A stretch of DNA of 64,000 nucleotides from Candidatus Thermofonsia Clade 1 bacterium (GCA_002794705.1 PGTK01000005.1:62001-126000); one strand, 5' to 3'. Shown: positions 1 to 9,246, numbered from the stretch's first letter. Program-made: numbers and translations. The notes: generated from the sequence alone by a model not told the origin.

Positions 1-406
1 TCGGCTTGGCAAGGTGCGGCTCCCAGATGCGCTCAGTCAGCCACATGCCACTCGGCGTGACGCCAAACAGCGTCTCTAGCTCATCATTCAGCTTTTCAAT
101 CTGCCCGATCTTATCCTCATCAGGGATGATCGCCAGAATCGGCTCGTAATAGCCGCCGGAGAGCAACTCCACTTGTCCCGCCGCCACTAGAGCGCGCAGG
201 CGCTCCAGCATCTCGCGCTGATTGTGCTTCAGCCATTCCAGCAGCGCGCCGCTATAATGCAGCGCAACGCGCACCTTTGGGTGATGCTCTAGCGCCTCGA
301 TCAGCGGCAAATAGCTAACATGCGTGCTATGCTCCGTGACGTAGCTGAATTGCCCCACAGGCTGATGATTGTGAAAGGCTAAAGTGAGGTAGATTGGCTC
401 GGTCAT
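1..406 (-). CDS. Glycoside hydrolase family 57 protein (alpha-amylase/4-alpha-glucanotransferase type), 5' part only
   Basis: The reading frame starts at ATG 404-406 on the minus strand and runs off the left edge; about 135 residues are visible. GH57 enzymes hydrolyse or transfer alpha-1,4-glucans in glycogen and maltodextrin metabolism. Family signatures seen: HNHQP at residues 12-16 (GH57 conserved region 1), GGYYEPIL at 84-91 (region 2) and WLTERIWEP at 122-130 (region 3), whose Glu125 matches the catalytic nucleophile position of the Thermococcus litoralis 4-alpha-glucanotransferase. No signal peptide is visible, so the enzyme is probably cytoplasmic. The gene is divergent from the aminopeptidase gene. 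The C-terminal catalytic acid and accessory domains lie outside the window, so amylase versus glucanotransferase cannot be decided. Confidence 0.85.
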   Translation of the reverse strand, partial: MTEPIYLTLAFHNHQPVGQFSYVTEHSTHVSYLPLIEALEHHPKVRVALHYSGALLEWLKHNQREMLERLRALVAAGQVELLSGGYYEPILAIIPDEDKIGQIEKLNDELETLFGVTPSGMWLTERIWEPHLAKP

Positions 407-436
407 GGCAGTTGCCTCACAGCGCTCCTTTCGCCC

Positions 437-465
437 AGTATAACGCGCCGCTGAGCTTGTGGCGA
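437..465 (-). promoter_or_regulatory. Putative promoter of the GH57 gene
   Basis: On the minus strand a TATACT -10 hexamer lies at 437-442, with a weak TTCGCC -35 about 18 bp upstream. It sits about 30 bp before the GH57 start codon in the 132-bp divergent spacer. The -35 is poor, so only the -10 is persuasive. Confidence 0.35.
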
Positions 466-538
466 ATGGCACAAGTTGCGAATTTATCGGGGAGGCGTTA
501 GGCTTAAGGCAGAATAAATCTCTGAAAGGACTCCCATC

Positions 539-1642
539 ATGACCGACCCGCGCCTAGCGCGCCTAGCGCGCACTCTTGTTGAGTACTCCGTCGCTGTGCA
601 GCCCGGCGAAACCGTCGTTTTGACGGGCGAGATCAGCGGCTTGCCGCTCCTACGCGAGACGTACAAGGAAGTGATCCGTGCAGGCGGACATTGCGTCCCA
701 GCCCTGATTGATGAGACCATGAGCAATACCTTCCTGCGCTACGCCACCGATGAGCAAATAGACTGGATTTCGCCTCTAGAAGAGTGGATGGCAAAAGAGG
801 CAAAGGTGCTGATCGCCATTCGCAGCACCAGCAACACACGCGCCGCCACCAGCATTGATCCCAAGCGCGCTGCCCGCCGTGCGCGCAGCCGTAATGAGCT
901 GAACAAAATCCGCTTCATGCGCTCTGCCAGCGGCGACCAGCGCTGGACGCTCACACAATTTCCTACGGAGGCGTACGCGCAGGAGGCGGATATGAGCCTT
1001 GAAGAGTTCGAAGATTTCGTCTACAAGGCGTGCTTTGTGGATCAGGATGATCCTGTGGCGCTCTGGCGCAAGCTAGAGGCTGATCAGCAAAAATATGTGG
1101 ACTGGCTGAAGGGCAAAAAGCATGTGCATCTGCGCAGCGCTAACGCCGATCTCAGGCTGAGCATCGAAGGGCGCACCTTCATCAACTCAACTGCCACGCA
1201 CAACATGCCCAGCGGCGAGATTTTCACAGGACCGGTTGAGGATTCGGTCAACGGCTGGGTGCGTTTTTCGTTCCCTGCCATTCGGGAAGGGCGCGTGGTG
1301 GAGGGCGTGGAGCTGCGCTTCGAAAATGGGCGCGTGGTCAGCGCCGAAGCCGCTAAAAATGAAGAGTACCTCCTCGCCCAGCTAGAGACCGACCCAGGCG
1401 CACGCTATCTAGGCGAATTCGCCATTGGCACCAATTTCGGCATTCAGCGCTTCACAGGCAACATCCTGTTCGATGAAAAAATCGGTGGCACAGTCCACAT
1501 GGCGCTGGGACGCGGCTACCCTGAGACGGGCAGTCGGAATGAGTCGGCAATTCACTGGGATATGATCTGCGATATGCGGCAAGGCGGCGAGATCATCGTA
1601 GATGGCGAAGTCCTCTACCGCGACGGCAAGTTCGCCTTCTGA
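539..1642 (+). CDS. M29-family (thermophilic) aminopeptidase
   Basis: This 367-aa protein matches the M29 clan of metallo-aminopeptidases (AmpS/PepS/aminopeptidase T), which remove N-terminal residues from peptides in the cytoplasm using a co-catalytic metal pair. The N-terminal domain has the usual LARTLVEYSVAVQPGETV opening. The C-terminal catalytic domain holds the acidic and His metal-site blocks: FTGPVEDSVNG near 225, EFAIGTN near 292 and the HMALGRGYPETG to HWDMI stretch near 320-345. Length is slightly below the family norm of about 400. An AAAGGA Shine-Dalgarno lies 7 nt before ATG 539. It is followed 102 nt later by nuoJ, which has its own promoter, so the two are probably separate units. 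Confidence 0.9.
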   Translation: MTDPRLARLARTLVEYSVAVQPGETVVLTGEISGLPLLRETYKEVIRAGGHCVPALIDETMSNTFLRYATDEQIDWISPLEEWMAKEAKVLIAIRSTSNTRAATSIDPKRAARRARSRNELNKIRFMRSASGDQRWTLTQFPTEAYAQEADMSLEEFEDFVYKACFVDQDDPVALWRKLEADQQKYVDWLKGKKHVHLRSANADLRLSIEGRTFINSTATHNMPSGEIFTGPVEDSVNGWVRFSFPAIREGRVVEGVELRFENGRVVSAEAAKNEEYLLAQLETDPGARYLGEFAIGTNFGIQRFTGNILFDEKIGGTVHMALGRGYPETGSRNESAIHWDMICDMRQGGEIIVDGEVLYRDGKFAF

Positions 1643-1674
1643 TGGCAAGCGGGCAAGATGAATCTGCCCCTACA

Positions 1675-1703
1675 TTGGCGCGAACGTCGCTTTGCGCTAA
1701 AAT
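1675..1703 (+). promoter_or_regulatory. Putative promoter of the nuoJ-N operon
   Basis: TTGGCG at 1675-1680 and TAAAAT at 1698-1703 are separated by exactly 17 bp. They lie 41 bp before the nuoJ ATG in the gap after the aminopeptidase gene. Confidence 0.5.
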
Positions 1704-1744
1704 GAACAAGCTAACTGATCCGTGCAGCTTCAGGGCTAAAACTC

Positions 1745-3031
1745 ATGACGTTTGAACTGGTGCTTTTCATCGTCGTGGCGGCTGTGGCGATTTTCTCAGC
1801 GGCGTTCATGTTGATCAGCCGCAATGCTGTCCACAGCGCGCTATTCCTCGTGGTGAACTTGCTGTGCGTGGCATTTTTCTACCTGATGCTCAGCGCGCCG
1901 TTCCTCGCTATGGTGCAGATCACGGTCTATGCCGGGGCGATCATGGTCTTATTCATGTTCGTGATCATGTTGCTCGGCTCAGAGCGGCTGGGCAGCGGCA
2001 CAACCAAGTATGGCTGGCTGGCAGGCGGCGCTGTGGCGCTCACCACGATCTTCCTAGTCGTGGTATTTGTGGCAGTGGCACAAGGGCAAATCGGGGCGCT
2101 GCAGCCGCAAGCGCAACCGCCGCAAGCGCGCTTCATCCACACAGTGGCGAATGCGCCTGCTGTGGATATTTACCTGAATGAGCAGCGCGTTGCCGCTGAT
2201 TTGGGCTATGGCGATGCTACCGACGTGCAGACCTTGCGCGCAGGCAGCTATAACCTGCTCATCTTTGCCGCTTGCCCCGATCCGAACTGTCCGAGTCCTT
2301 TTGAGCGCGGTGCGACGCCTCTAGTCGCCCTGCCCCTGACCCTAGAGCCAGAGCGCGCCACTGCCTTCATCGTGGCAGGCACGCCCGAAGACCTCCGCCT
2401 GCTGAATGTGCCGCTCGATCTCTCGCCCTTCACAGCCGATAACACTTTCCGCCTGACTGTTGTCCATGCCTTGCCGAACTTCGGCGCGGTTAACTTCATC
2501 CAAGAGGATTTGAGCAACGCCAATCGCAATGTAGTGCTTGCCGCTGAGCTGAATTTCGGCGAAGCGTCACAAATACTGACCCTAGAGCGCCGCGAGTACG
2601 ACTTCCTCTTCGAAAATCTGGGCAACCGCGTGATCGCGCTGCGCGAGTACAGCGCCCGCAGCCGCACGCACGAGTTTCTCATCCTGACTGCGGCGCCCAT
2701 ACCCGCCATTGCAGGCGTGCCCAGCACCCGCCCCGACTACCTGCGCCCGACTGCGCCATTTGCGGCACACCAATTCGGCAGCCCGCAGCAAATCGGAGTC
2801 GAGTTGCTGACAAACTATCTGTTGCCTTTCCAATTGGTCGGTCTGCTGTTGTTGGCAACAATGGTCGGTGCGATCATCCTAACCCGTGAAGAGGTGATCA
2901 AGCGCGAGCGCAAGCGCATGGTGGTCAGCCCTGCCATCAAGCGCATCAACCGCGCCATTCCGATCAACGTGAGCGCCGAAAGCGCCGAGCGCGTCCTGCC
3001 CAGCGGCGAGCGCGAGCCAAGCGCCGATTAA
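1745..3031 (+). CDS. nuoJ: NADH-quinone oxidoreductase subunit J with a two-module DUF4397-like insert
   Basis: NuoJ is a membrane-arm subunit of respiratory complex I, normally about 165-200 aa with five helices. This one is 428 aa. Residues 1-112 give four hydrophobic helices with the typical NuoJ block [20 protein letters not shown] at 56-75. Residues 353-380 give the fifth helix, followed by a strongly basic tail. Between helices 4 and 5, residues about 128-335 are hydrophilic. They contain two modules resembling DUF4397, each opening with a VHAxPxxxAV-type motif ([14 protein letters not shown] at 132-145 and [13 protein letters not shown] at 239-251). A CPDPNC pair sits at 177-182. By the positive-inside rule the basic tail is cytoplasmic, so the insert should be outside the membrane. 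First gene of nuoJKLMN. Confidence 0.9.
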   Translation: MTFELVLFIVVAAVAIFSAAFMLISRNAVHSALFLVVNLLCVAFFYLMLSAPFLAMVQITVYAGAIMVLFMFVIMLLGSERLGSGTTKYGWLAGGAVALTTIFLVVVFVAVAQGQIGALQPQAQPPQARFIHTVANAPAVDIYLNEQRVAADLGYGDATDVQTLRAGSYNLLIFAACPDPNCPSPFERGATPLVALPLTLEPERATAFIVAGTPEDLRLLNVPLDLSPFTADNTFRLTVVHALPNFGAVNFIQEDLSNANRNVVLAAELNFGEASQILTLERREYDFLFENLGNRVIALREYSARSRTHEFLILTAAPIPAIAGVPSTRPDYLRPTAPFAAHQFGSPQQIGVELLTNYLLPFQLVGLLLLATMVGAIILTREEVIKRERKRMVVSPAIKRINRAIPINVSAESAERVLPSGEREPSAD

Positions 3032-3053
3032 TCAAACAAAGGAGAGCCAAAGC

Positions 3054-3365
3054 GTGCAACCAACGGTAGCTACCGAATATTTTGTCGTGCTGAGCGCCGT
3101 GCTGTTCATCATGGGCGTGCTAGGCGTCTTGGTGCGGCGCAACGCGATCATGATCTTCATGTCCGTTGAGCTCATGCTGAACGCTGCGAACCTATCCCTC
3201 GTAGCATTTGCCCAGCAATGGAACAACATGGGCGGACAACTGATCGTGTTCTTCGTGATCACGATCGCAGCGGCGGAAGTGGCGGTCGGTTTGGCGCTGA
3301 TCGTGGCAATTTTCCGCACCAAGAAATCCATTGATATTGACGAACTGAACGCAATGCAAGGATGA
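3054..3365 (+). CDS. nuoK: NADH-quinone oxidoreductase subunit K
   Basis: This 103-aa protein has three helices, the standard NuoK size and topology. NuoK is one of the small antiporter-like membrane subunits that carry the proton path of complex I. The two conserved buried glutamates are present: E39 in the [11 protein letters not shown] helix and E75 in [11 protein letters not shown], equivalent to Glu36 and Glu72 of Escherichia coli. The start is GTG at 3054, preceded by GGAGAG, which fixes the start because no ATG is better placed. It begins 22 nt after nuoJ and ends 7 nt before nuoL. Confidence 0.96.
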   Translation: MQPTVATEYFVVLSAVLFIMGVLGVLVRRNAIMIFMSVELMLNAANLSLVAFAQQWNNMGGQLIVFFVITIAAAEVAVGLALIVAIFRTKKSIDIDELNAMQG

Positions 3366-3372
3366 GTGCGAC

Positions 3373-5865
3373 ATGGAAGTCATCGCATCCTTTGTGCCAC
3401 TGGTAGTGATCCTGCCCTTTGCAGGCGCACTGATCAATCTCTTCTTAGGGCGTTACCTGAGCGAAAAGCTGATCGGCGCGGTAGCGACCACAGCCGCCGG
3501 TCTTGCCTTTGCGGTCGCGGCAGTGATGACAGTCGGGATCACAGCGCACGGCTACGAAGCGGTCGTAGTGAATCCGCCGATCCTCGATAGCTGGATTTAC
3601 ATCCCCGCCGCCGCGATAGACATCCCATGGCAAATGCGCGTAGATACGCTCAGCCTGACCATGATGCTGGTCGTGACGGGCGTCGGGACGCTGATCCATC
3701 TCTACGCCATTGGCTACATGCACGGCGACCCGCGCTTTGCGCGCTTCTTCGTGTACCTGAACCTGTTTCTGGGCTTCATGCTGGTCCTTGTGACGGGCAA
3801 CAACTTCCTGATGATGTTCGTCGGCTGGGAAGGCGTGGGCTTATGTTCATTCCTGCTGATCGGCTTCTGGTTCGATAAAAAGCATGGCGAGGGCTGGAAG
3901 AACAGCAACGCGGCGCGTAAGGCGTTCATCGTCAACCGCGTGGGCGACTTCGGCCTGCTGATGGCGATCTTCCTGATCTTCTGGACGTACGGCACGCTCG
4001 ACTACTACAAGCCAAACGAAGTCCTGCACATCGGCGGCGAGAAAACAGCCGTGGATGTGCTAGTCCGCGAGGGCGGCGATGGAATCTCACACGGGCAAAA
4101 AGGCGTCTTCGCCCAGACCGAAGAGTGGCTTGCCAAAGGCGGGCATGTGGTCTCGTTTGGCGTCTTTGAACTGCCCTTCGAGACCGTCGTGACGCTGATC
4201 ACGATCTTCATGCTGATCGGCGTGACGGGCAAAAGCGCCCAAATCCCGCTGTTCATCTGGCTGCCGGACGCTATGGCAGGTCCGACGCCCGTCAGCGCAC
4301 TGATCCATGCCGCCACAATGGTCACGGCAGGCGTCTACCTGATCACGCGCACCAGCGTGCTATATCACGCCGCGCCGCTCTCCGCTGCGCTCGTGACCAT
4401 CATCGGCGCAGCCACTGCGCTGATGGCAGGCTTCATCGCGCTCGGTCAGTGGGATATCAAGAAAGTCCTGGCCTATTCAACAGTCAGCCAACTCGGCTTC
4501 ATGGTCGCAGCGGTCGGCATTGGCGGCTACGCAGCCGGCATGTTCCACCTGATCACGCACGCTTTCTTCAAAGCGCTGCTATTCTTGGGCAGTGGCTCGG
4601 TCATCCACGCGATGGAACACGGACACCACCATGCGCACGCCCATCACAAGGCAGAACACGGCGATGAAGCACACGGACACGACGATCACGCCCATGAGGA
4701 AGCCTTCGATCCCCAAGACATGCGCAACATGGGCGGTCTAGCGCGCCGAATGCCGATCACCTTTGTCACCTACCTGATCGGCACGCTTGCACTTGCCGGC
4801 ATCTTCCCACTGGCGGGCTTCTGGTCAAAAGATGAAGTGCTAGGTAAAGCATTCAACGCAGGCTTCAATGACGGCAAGCTGGAGGGTCTGTTAGCGCTCG
4901 GTCTGCTCCTCGCGGCAGCGGGCTTCACTGCCTTCTATATGTGGCGGCAAATCAAGCTGGTCTTTTTGGGCGCGCCGCGCACCGAAGCAGCCGCAGCCGC
5001 GACCGAATCCAGTCCCAGCATGACCATCCCGCTGCTTGCCCTCGCTGCCCTGACCATCTTCGGCGGCTTGTTAAATATCCCGCTCGGCGTGAACAGCGTG
5101 TTGGTGCTAGGCGTGCTATTCATCACAGCGGGCTTCTGGCTGCTGTGGGCGCTACCCTCCGTACGGCTATTCTTCATCGGGCGCGCAGAGCCAGTCACAA
5201 GTCTGCCAAGCGTCAAGCCCACCTTCGCCGTGATCGTGCTTGGCTCAGCGGCAGCCTTCATCCTGAGCGGCGCCGCGATCATCGCTGTACCGTCACTGGG
5301 CGCCAGCTACCCGCTTGAGACGCTCGTACTATGGCTAGAACACAGCGTGCCCTACACCAAAGGGCTGACCTTCAATCCGTTCCTAGCGATCCTCGCGCTC
5401 GGCATTGGAATCGGCGGCATTCTGGTGGCACAGCGCGTCTACAGTCCCGTGCCGCTGGCAGAGGGCAACCAAGATGTGCTGGAAGTCCGCCCCGATACGC
5501 GCCCTGCCTTCCAGTTGGCAAATGCCAAGCTCTACTGGGATGAGACCTACGGTCGCCTGATTGAGCAGCCGTACAACCGCGCCGCCGATTGGCTGGCAAA
5601 CAAGCTGGACTGGGAATTCTGGCATGACCGCTTCCATCACACGGTCTTCCGCGACTTCTACAAGCGCGCCGCTGACTTCATCGCCACGCCTGTGGATCGC
5701 GGCGCGATTGATCAAGGCTTCCTGCGCATTGCACAGGCTGTGGCACAAGCAGCAGCACGGCTGCGCACAGTGCAAACGGGCTACGTACGCACCTACGTCT
5801 TCACCATGCTCTTCGGCGTGGTGCTGGTGATGCTGATCCTGCTGTTGCCGCTCTTGAGGCAGTAA
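3373..5865 (+). CDS. nuoL: NADH-quinone oxidoreductase subunit L with His-rich insert
   Basis: NuoL is the distal antiporter-like proton-pumping subunit of complex I. At 830 aa it is longer than the usual 610-680. Proton-channel residues are in place: E153 in FVGWEGVGLCSF and K287 in GVTGKSAQIPLFIWLPDA. A hydrophilic segment at about 207-265 is longer than usual. At 412-441, before QDMRNMGGL, there is a His-rich stretch with 13 histidines in 30 residues, suggestive of metal binding. The C-terminal region (about 690-830) has the amphipathic segment and final helix typical of NuoL. A 23-nt stretch of the His-rich coding region (4669-4691) recurs exactly in nuoM. Within the nuoJ-N operon. Confidence 0.95.
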   Translation: MEVIASFVPLVVILPFAGALINLFLGRYLSEKLIGAVATTAAGLAFAVAAVMTVGITAHGYEAVVVNPPILDSWIYIPAAAIDIPWQMRVDTLSLTMMLVVTGVGTLIHLYAIGYMHGDPRFARFFVYLNLFLGFMLVLVTGNNFLMMFVGWEGVGLCSFLLIGFWFDKKHGEGWKNSNAARKAFIVNRVGDFGLLMAIFLIFWTYGTLDYYKPNEVLHIGGEKTAVDVLVREGGDGISHGQKGVFAQTEEWLAKGGHVVSFGVFELPFETVVTLITIFMLIGVTGKSAQIPLFIWLPDAMAGPTPVSALIHAATMVTAGVYLITRTSVLYHAAPLSAALVTIIGAATALMAGFIALGQWDIKKVLAYSTVSQLGFMVAAVGIGGYAAGMFHLITHAFFKALLFLGSGSVIHAMEHGHHHAHAHHKAEHGDEAHGHDDHAHEEAFDPQDMRNMGGLARRMPITFVTYLIGTLALAGIFPLAGFWSKDEVLGKAFNAGFNDGKLEGLLALGLLLAAAGFTAFYMWRQIKLVFLGAPRTEAAAAATESSPSMTIPLLALAALTIFGGLLNIPLGVNSVLVLGVLFITAGFWLLWALPSVRLFFIGRAEPVTSLPSVKPTFAVIVLGSAAAFILSGAAIIAVPSLGASYPLETLVLWLEHSVPYTKGLTFNPFLAILALGIGIGGILVAQRVYSPVPLAEGNQDVLEVRPDTRPAFQLANAKLYWDETYGRLIEQPYNRAADWLANKLDWEFWHDRFHHTVFRDFYKRAADFIATPVDRGAIDQGFLRIAQAVAQAAARLRTVQTGYVRTYVFTMLFGVVLVMLILLLPLLRQ

Positions 5866-5903
5866 GCGGCGAAAGCGCAAAGTCAATCAAGTGAGGGGAA
5901 ATC

Positions 5904-7598
5904 ATGGAAAAGAACGACATGCTGATTAACATTGTGCTATTCTCGCCGCTTGTGGGCATTGTCCTGCTGCTCATCATGGGACAGCGGCGCGAAGAGCGCA
6001 TCAAGTGGGTGGCGCTAGTTTCGTCGTTAGTGACGCTGGCATTCTCGCTCATCTTGCTGAGCGCCTTCGATCCCAGCAAGGCAGAGATGCAGCTGGAAAA
6101 TCTGGGCGAATGGTTCCGCCTAGGCAACTATGTGGTGAGCTATTATGTGGGCGTAGATGGCTTGAGCATCCTGTTGGTGCTGCTGACAGCCTTCATCATG
6201 CCCCTAGCGATCCTATTTTCGCTCTACCACATCAAAGAGCGCGTGCGGCTGTACTATTCCTTCCTGCTGCTGCTCGAATTCGCCATGATCGGCGTCTTCG
6301 TGGCGCAGGACCTGTTCCTGTTCTACGTCTTCTGGGAGGTCTCGCTGGTGCCGATGTACTTCCTAGTCGGAATCTGGGGATCCGAGCAGCGCATCTACGC
6401 AGCCGTGAAATTCTTCCTCTACACCATGGCAGGCTCGATCCTGATGCTGCTCGCCATTCTCTGGATGGGCAACTACTTCGGCACGTTCAACGTGATGGAG
6501 ATCAAAGCAGCAGTTGAGGCAGCCGCTGGCACGCCGCAAGGCGCCTTCCCAAGCGCTGTGACCGAATTGCTGCTCTTCTTGGGCTTCTTCATCGCCTTCG
6601 CCATCAAAGTGCCGATTTGGCCACTGCACTCATGGCTGCCCGATGCGCATGTGCAAGCGCCCACCGCCGGCTCAGTCATCCTGGCAGGCGTGCTGCTCAA
6701 GCTGGGAACGTACGGTCTAGTGCGCTTCAATCTGGGCTTGTTCCCACAAATGTCCGTGACGCTCGCGCCGATCATCGGCATTCTAGCGATCATCGGCATC
6801 ATCTACGGCGCATGGGTAAGCTATGCGCAAACGGACGTGAAAAAGCTGGTCGCCTATTCCTCCATCAGCCACTTGGGATTTGTAGTGCTGGGCATCTTCG
6901 CGCTGAACGCAGCCGGCATCAGCGGCGCGACGCTGCAAATGATCAACCACGGCATCAGCACAGGCGGCTTGTTCTTGATGGTCGGCATGCTCTATGAACG
7001 GCGGCATACCAAAGCCATTGACGCCTTCGGCGGCGTATGGAAGGTCATGCCCGTCTTCAGTGGCTTAGCGCTGGTGATCACGCTCTCCAGCATGGGCCTG
7101 CCGGGACTGAACGGCTTCGTCGGTGAGTTCACTATCCTGCTCGGCACAGCAGGATCGCCCGTCCTGGGCGTGCTATTTGCCTTCTTCGGCACGCTGGGCG
7201 TGATCATGGCGGCTGTCTACCTGCTGTATATGTGGAACAAGGTCTTCATGGGCGAATATAGAGCGCCCGCAGCCGAACACAGCGAATTCGCCCTGATCCC
7301 AGCAGCTGGAGGCGGCTACGAAGGCGAAGGCACTAACGTGCCAGAGTCACACGGCGACCACGGTGCGCATGAGGCACACGGACACGACGATCACGCGCAC
7401 AGCGAGGCGAATCCCTACACGCCACTGACCTGGAATGAACTGACCGCGCTCATCGCCGTTGTGATCGCAGCACTCGTAATCGGCTTGTATCCGCGCCCAT
7501 TCTTCGGCTACATGGATGCCTCTGTAGGTGCAACTGCAGCCGAACTTGCGCGCTACATCCCCAGTGACGCAACAGCGCAGAGCATTCAGGCGGAATAA
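5904..7598 (+). CDS. nuoM: NADH-quinone oxidoreductase subunit M
   Basis: NuoM is an antiporter-like proton-pumping subunit of the complex I membrane arm. The 564-aa protein has the channel glutamate in FYVFWEVSLVPMYFL and the lysine in FAIKVPIWPLHSWLPDAH, plus the NHGISTGGLFLMVG block of the C-terminal half. Between the last two helices (residues about 483-499) there is a His-rich loop with 7 histidines in 18 residues. Its EAHGHDDHAH core is identical to that in NuoL. The ATG at 5904 follows GAGGGG at proper spacing. Ends 3 nt before nuoN. Confidence 0.96.
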   Translation: MEKNDMLINIVLFSPLVGIVLLLIMGQRREERIKWVALVSSLVTLAFSLILLSAFDPSKAEMQLENLGEWFRLGNYVVSYYVGVDGLSILLVLLTAFIMPLAILFSLYHIKERVRLYYSFLLLLEFAMIGVFVAQDLFLFYVFWEVSLVPMYFLVGIWGSEQRIYAAVKFFLYTMAGSILMLLAILWMGNYFGTFNVMEIKAAVEAAAGTPQGAFPSAVTELLLFLGFFIAFAIKVPIWPLHSWLPDAHVQAPTAGSVILAGVLLKLGTYGLVRFNLGLFPQMSVTLAPIIGILAIIGIIYGAWVSYAQTDVKKLVAYSSISHLGFVVLGIFALNAAGISGATLQMINHGISTGGLFLMVGMLYERRHTKAIDAFGGVWKVMPVFSGLALVITLSSMGLPGLNGFVGEFTILLGTAGSPVLGVLFAFFGTLGVIMAAVYLLYMWNKVFMGEYRAPAAEHSEFALIPAAGGGYEGEGTNVPESHGDHGAHEAHGHDDHAHSEANPYTPLTWNELTALIAVVIAALVIGLYPRPFFGYMDASVGATAAELARYIPSDATAQSIQAE

Positions 7599-7601
7599 CC
7601 T

Positions 7602-9152
7602 ATGCTGGACCTAGGCGCAATGAACATCGGCGCGACCTTCCCAGCGCTCTCGCTGGCGCTAGGCGCGTGCATCCTGCTGATCGTAGACCTCTCTGTGCCA
7701 AAAGAGCGCAAAGAGATCACGCTGACGCTCTCGCTGATCGGCGTAGGCGTCTCATTTGTGGTCACGTTACTCTCACTTGGCGAGCGCAGCACAGCTTTTC
7801 TAGGCATGTACATCGCCGATGCCTTCACAGGCTTAGCCAACCTGATCATCCTTGCAGCGACCTTCGTCAGCCTGCTGATCGCCCATGACTACCTGCAGCG
7901 CACGGGCATGAATCGCGGCGAATACTATCCGCTCGTGCTAATGACTGCCTCCGGCGCGATGTTCATGGGATCGGCGGGCGATCTGGTCACGCTGCTGATC
8001 GCGCTGGAGCTGCTCTCGATCCCGCTGTACGTCCTCTCAGGCTTCCGCCGCCCCGATCTGCGCTCCGAAGAGAGCGCAATGAAATACTTCCTGCTGGGCG
8101 CATTCTCAAGCGGATTTCTGGTCTACGGCATTGCACTGATCTATGGAGCGCTCGGCACCACCAACTTGGCAGAAATTTTCGCCCGCGTGCAGGCTGAGCA
8201 ATACGTCTCGCCTCTGCTGCTCCTGATCGGCACGGCACTCCTGCTGGTCGGACTCGGCTTCAAAGTAGCGGTTGTGCCATTCCACCTCTGGACGCCCGAT
8301 GTCTATCAAGGCGCGCCCACGCCCGTGACCGCCTACATGAGCGTGACTGCCAAAGTAGGCGGCTTCGCAGCGCTTCTGCGCCTGATGACCGTTGCGCTGC
8401 CGACGTTCACAGTTGGCGCCCTGCCAGAGGTCGCACCTGAGCAGACGATCCTTGTCCATGCAGCATGGCAAGATACCGTGGCGATCCTTGCCGCCCTGAC
8501 CATGATCCTAGGCAACTTCGTAGCAATTGCGCAGCGCGACATCAAGCGGCTACTCGCCTACTCAAGCATCGCGCACGGCGGCTACCTGATGATGGCAGTG
8601 GCAGCTGCCGGCACCTTCACCATCACGGGCGATGAATTCGGGACTCCGATCCTCTCGCTCAGCATCGCAGAAGAGGCGCTGCGCGGAGCGCTGATCTACC
8701 TCGCGGCGTATGCCTTCACCAACATCGGCGCCTTTGCCGTCGGTATGGCTGTTGAGCGCAGTGACGCAACCGGCACGCTCCTAGATGACTTCGCAGGGCT
8801 AGGGCGCAGCAAGCCGTTCCTTGCCGGCGCCATGAGCATCTTCATGCTCAGTCTGATCGGCATTCCGCTGACAGGCGGCTTTGTGGGCAAGTGGTTTGTC
8901 TTCTTCAGCACGCTGAACGCAGGCTTAGCGCTCCTTGCGCTGATCGGCGTGCTGACCAGCGTAGTGAGCGCGTACTACTATCTGCGCGTGATCGTCAAAA
9001 TGTGGCTGGAGTACGGCGAAGGCGAGGCAAGCGCGCTGCCACGCTTGGCAGGCGCTATTGCCTTCTGCACGGCAGCCACGCTGATCATCGGTATCCTGCC
9101 CACAGTCGTAGCCAGCTTTGCCGAAGGCGTCACGTTAGCGCTGCTGCGTTGA
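7602..9152 (+). CDS. nuoN: NADH-quinone oxidoreductase subunit N
   Basis: NuoN (516 aa) is the antiporter-like subunit closest to NuoK in complex I. Seen: the channel glutamate region LLIALELLSIPLYVLSGF, the lysine in LLVGLGFKVAVVPFHLWTPDVYQGAPTP, and the AQRDIKRLLAYSSIAHGGY block of this antiporter family. About 14 hydrophobic helices are evident. It is the last gene of the cluster. Its TGA stop merges into a G/C-rich palindromic repeat that probably ends transcription. The remaining subunits (nuoA-I) are not in this window. Confidence 0.95.
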   Translation: MLDLGAMNIGATFPALSLALGACILLIVDLSVPKERKEITLTLSLIGVGVSFVVTLLSLGERSTAFLGMYIADAFTGLANLIILAATFVSLLIAHDYLQRTGMNRGEYYPLVLMTASGAMFMGSAGDLVTLLIALELLSIPLYVLSGFRRPDLRSEESAMKYFLLGAFSSGFLVYGIALIYGALGTTNLAEIFARVQAEQYVSPLLLLIGTALLLVGLGFKVAVVPFHLWTPDVYQGAPTPVTAYMSVTAKVGGFAALLRLMTVALPTFTVGALPEVAPEQTILVHAAWQDTVAILAALTMILGNFVAIAQRDIKRLLAYSSIAHGGYLMMAVAAAGTFTITGDEFGTPILSLSIAEEALRGALIYLAAYAFTNIGAFAVGMAVERSDATGTLLDDFAGLGRSKPFLAGAMSIFMLSLIGIPLTGGFVGKWFVFFSTLNAGLALLALIGVLTSVVSAYYYLRVIVKMWLEYGEGEASALPRLAGAIAFCTAATLIIGILPTVVASFAEGVTLALLR

Positions 9153-9191
9153 CCCCTATCCCCTTCCCTTTCCCCGTACACGGGGAAAGGG
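9151..9191 (+). repeat. Palindromic repeat copy 1 (REP-like), probable nuo terminator
   Basis: After nuoN there is a pyrimidine-rich leader and then a near-perfect hairpin: 9166-9177 pairs with 9180-9191 (12 bp, CCCTTTCCCCGT against its complement). The same leader and stem sequence recurs at 30875-30918, so this is a dispersed repeat rather than a private terminator. There is only a short T run after the stem (gagcTTTTc). Confidence 0.7.
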
Positions 9192-9246
9192 AGCTTTTCT
9201 GCCTCCTGACTGCTGAGTCGTGACGGCAACACAACAGCCCCCTCCG

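Noticed and set aside
2248..2727. 159-aa open frame antisense to nuoJ
   Set aside because: It is a codon-bias shadow of the DUF4397 insert, with no ribosome site and low-complexity Arg/Ser composition.
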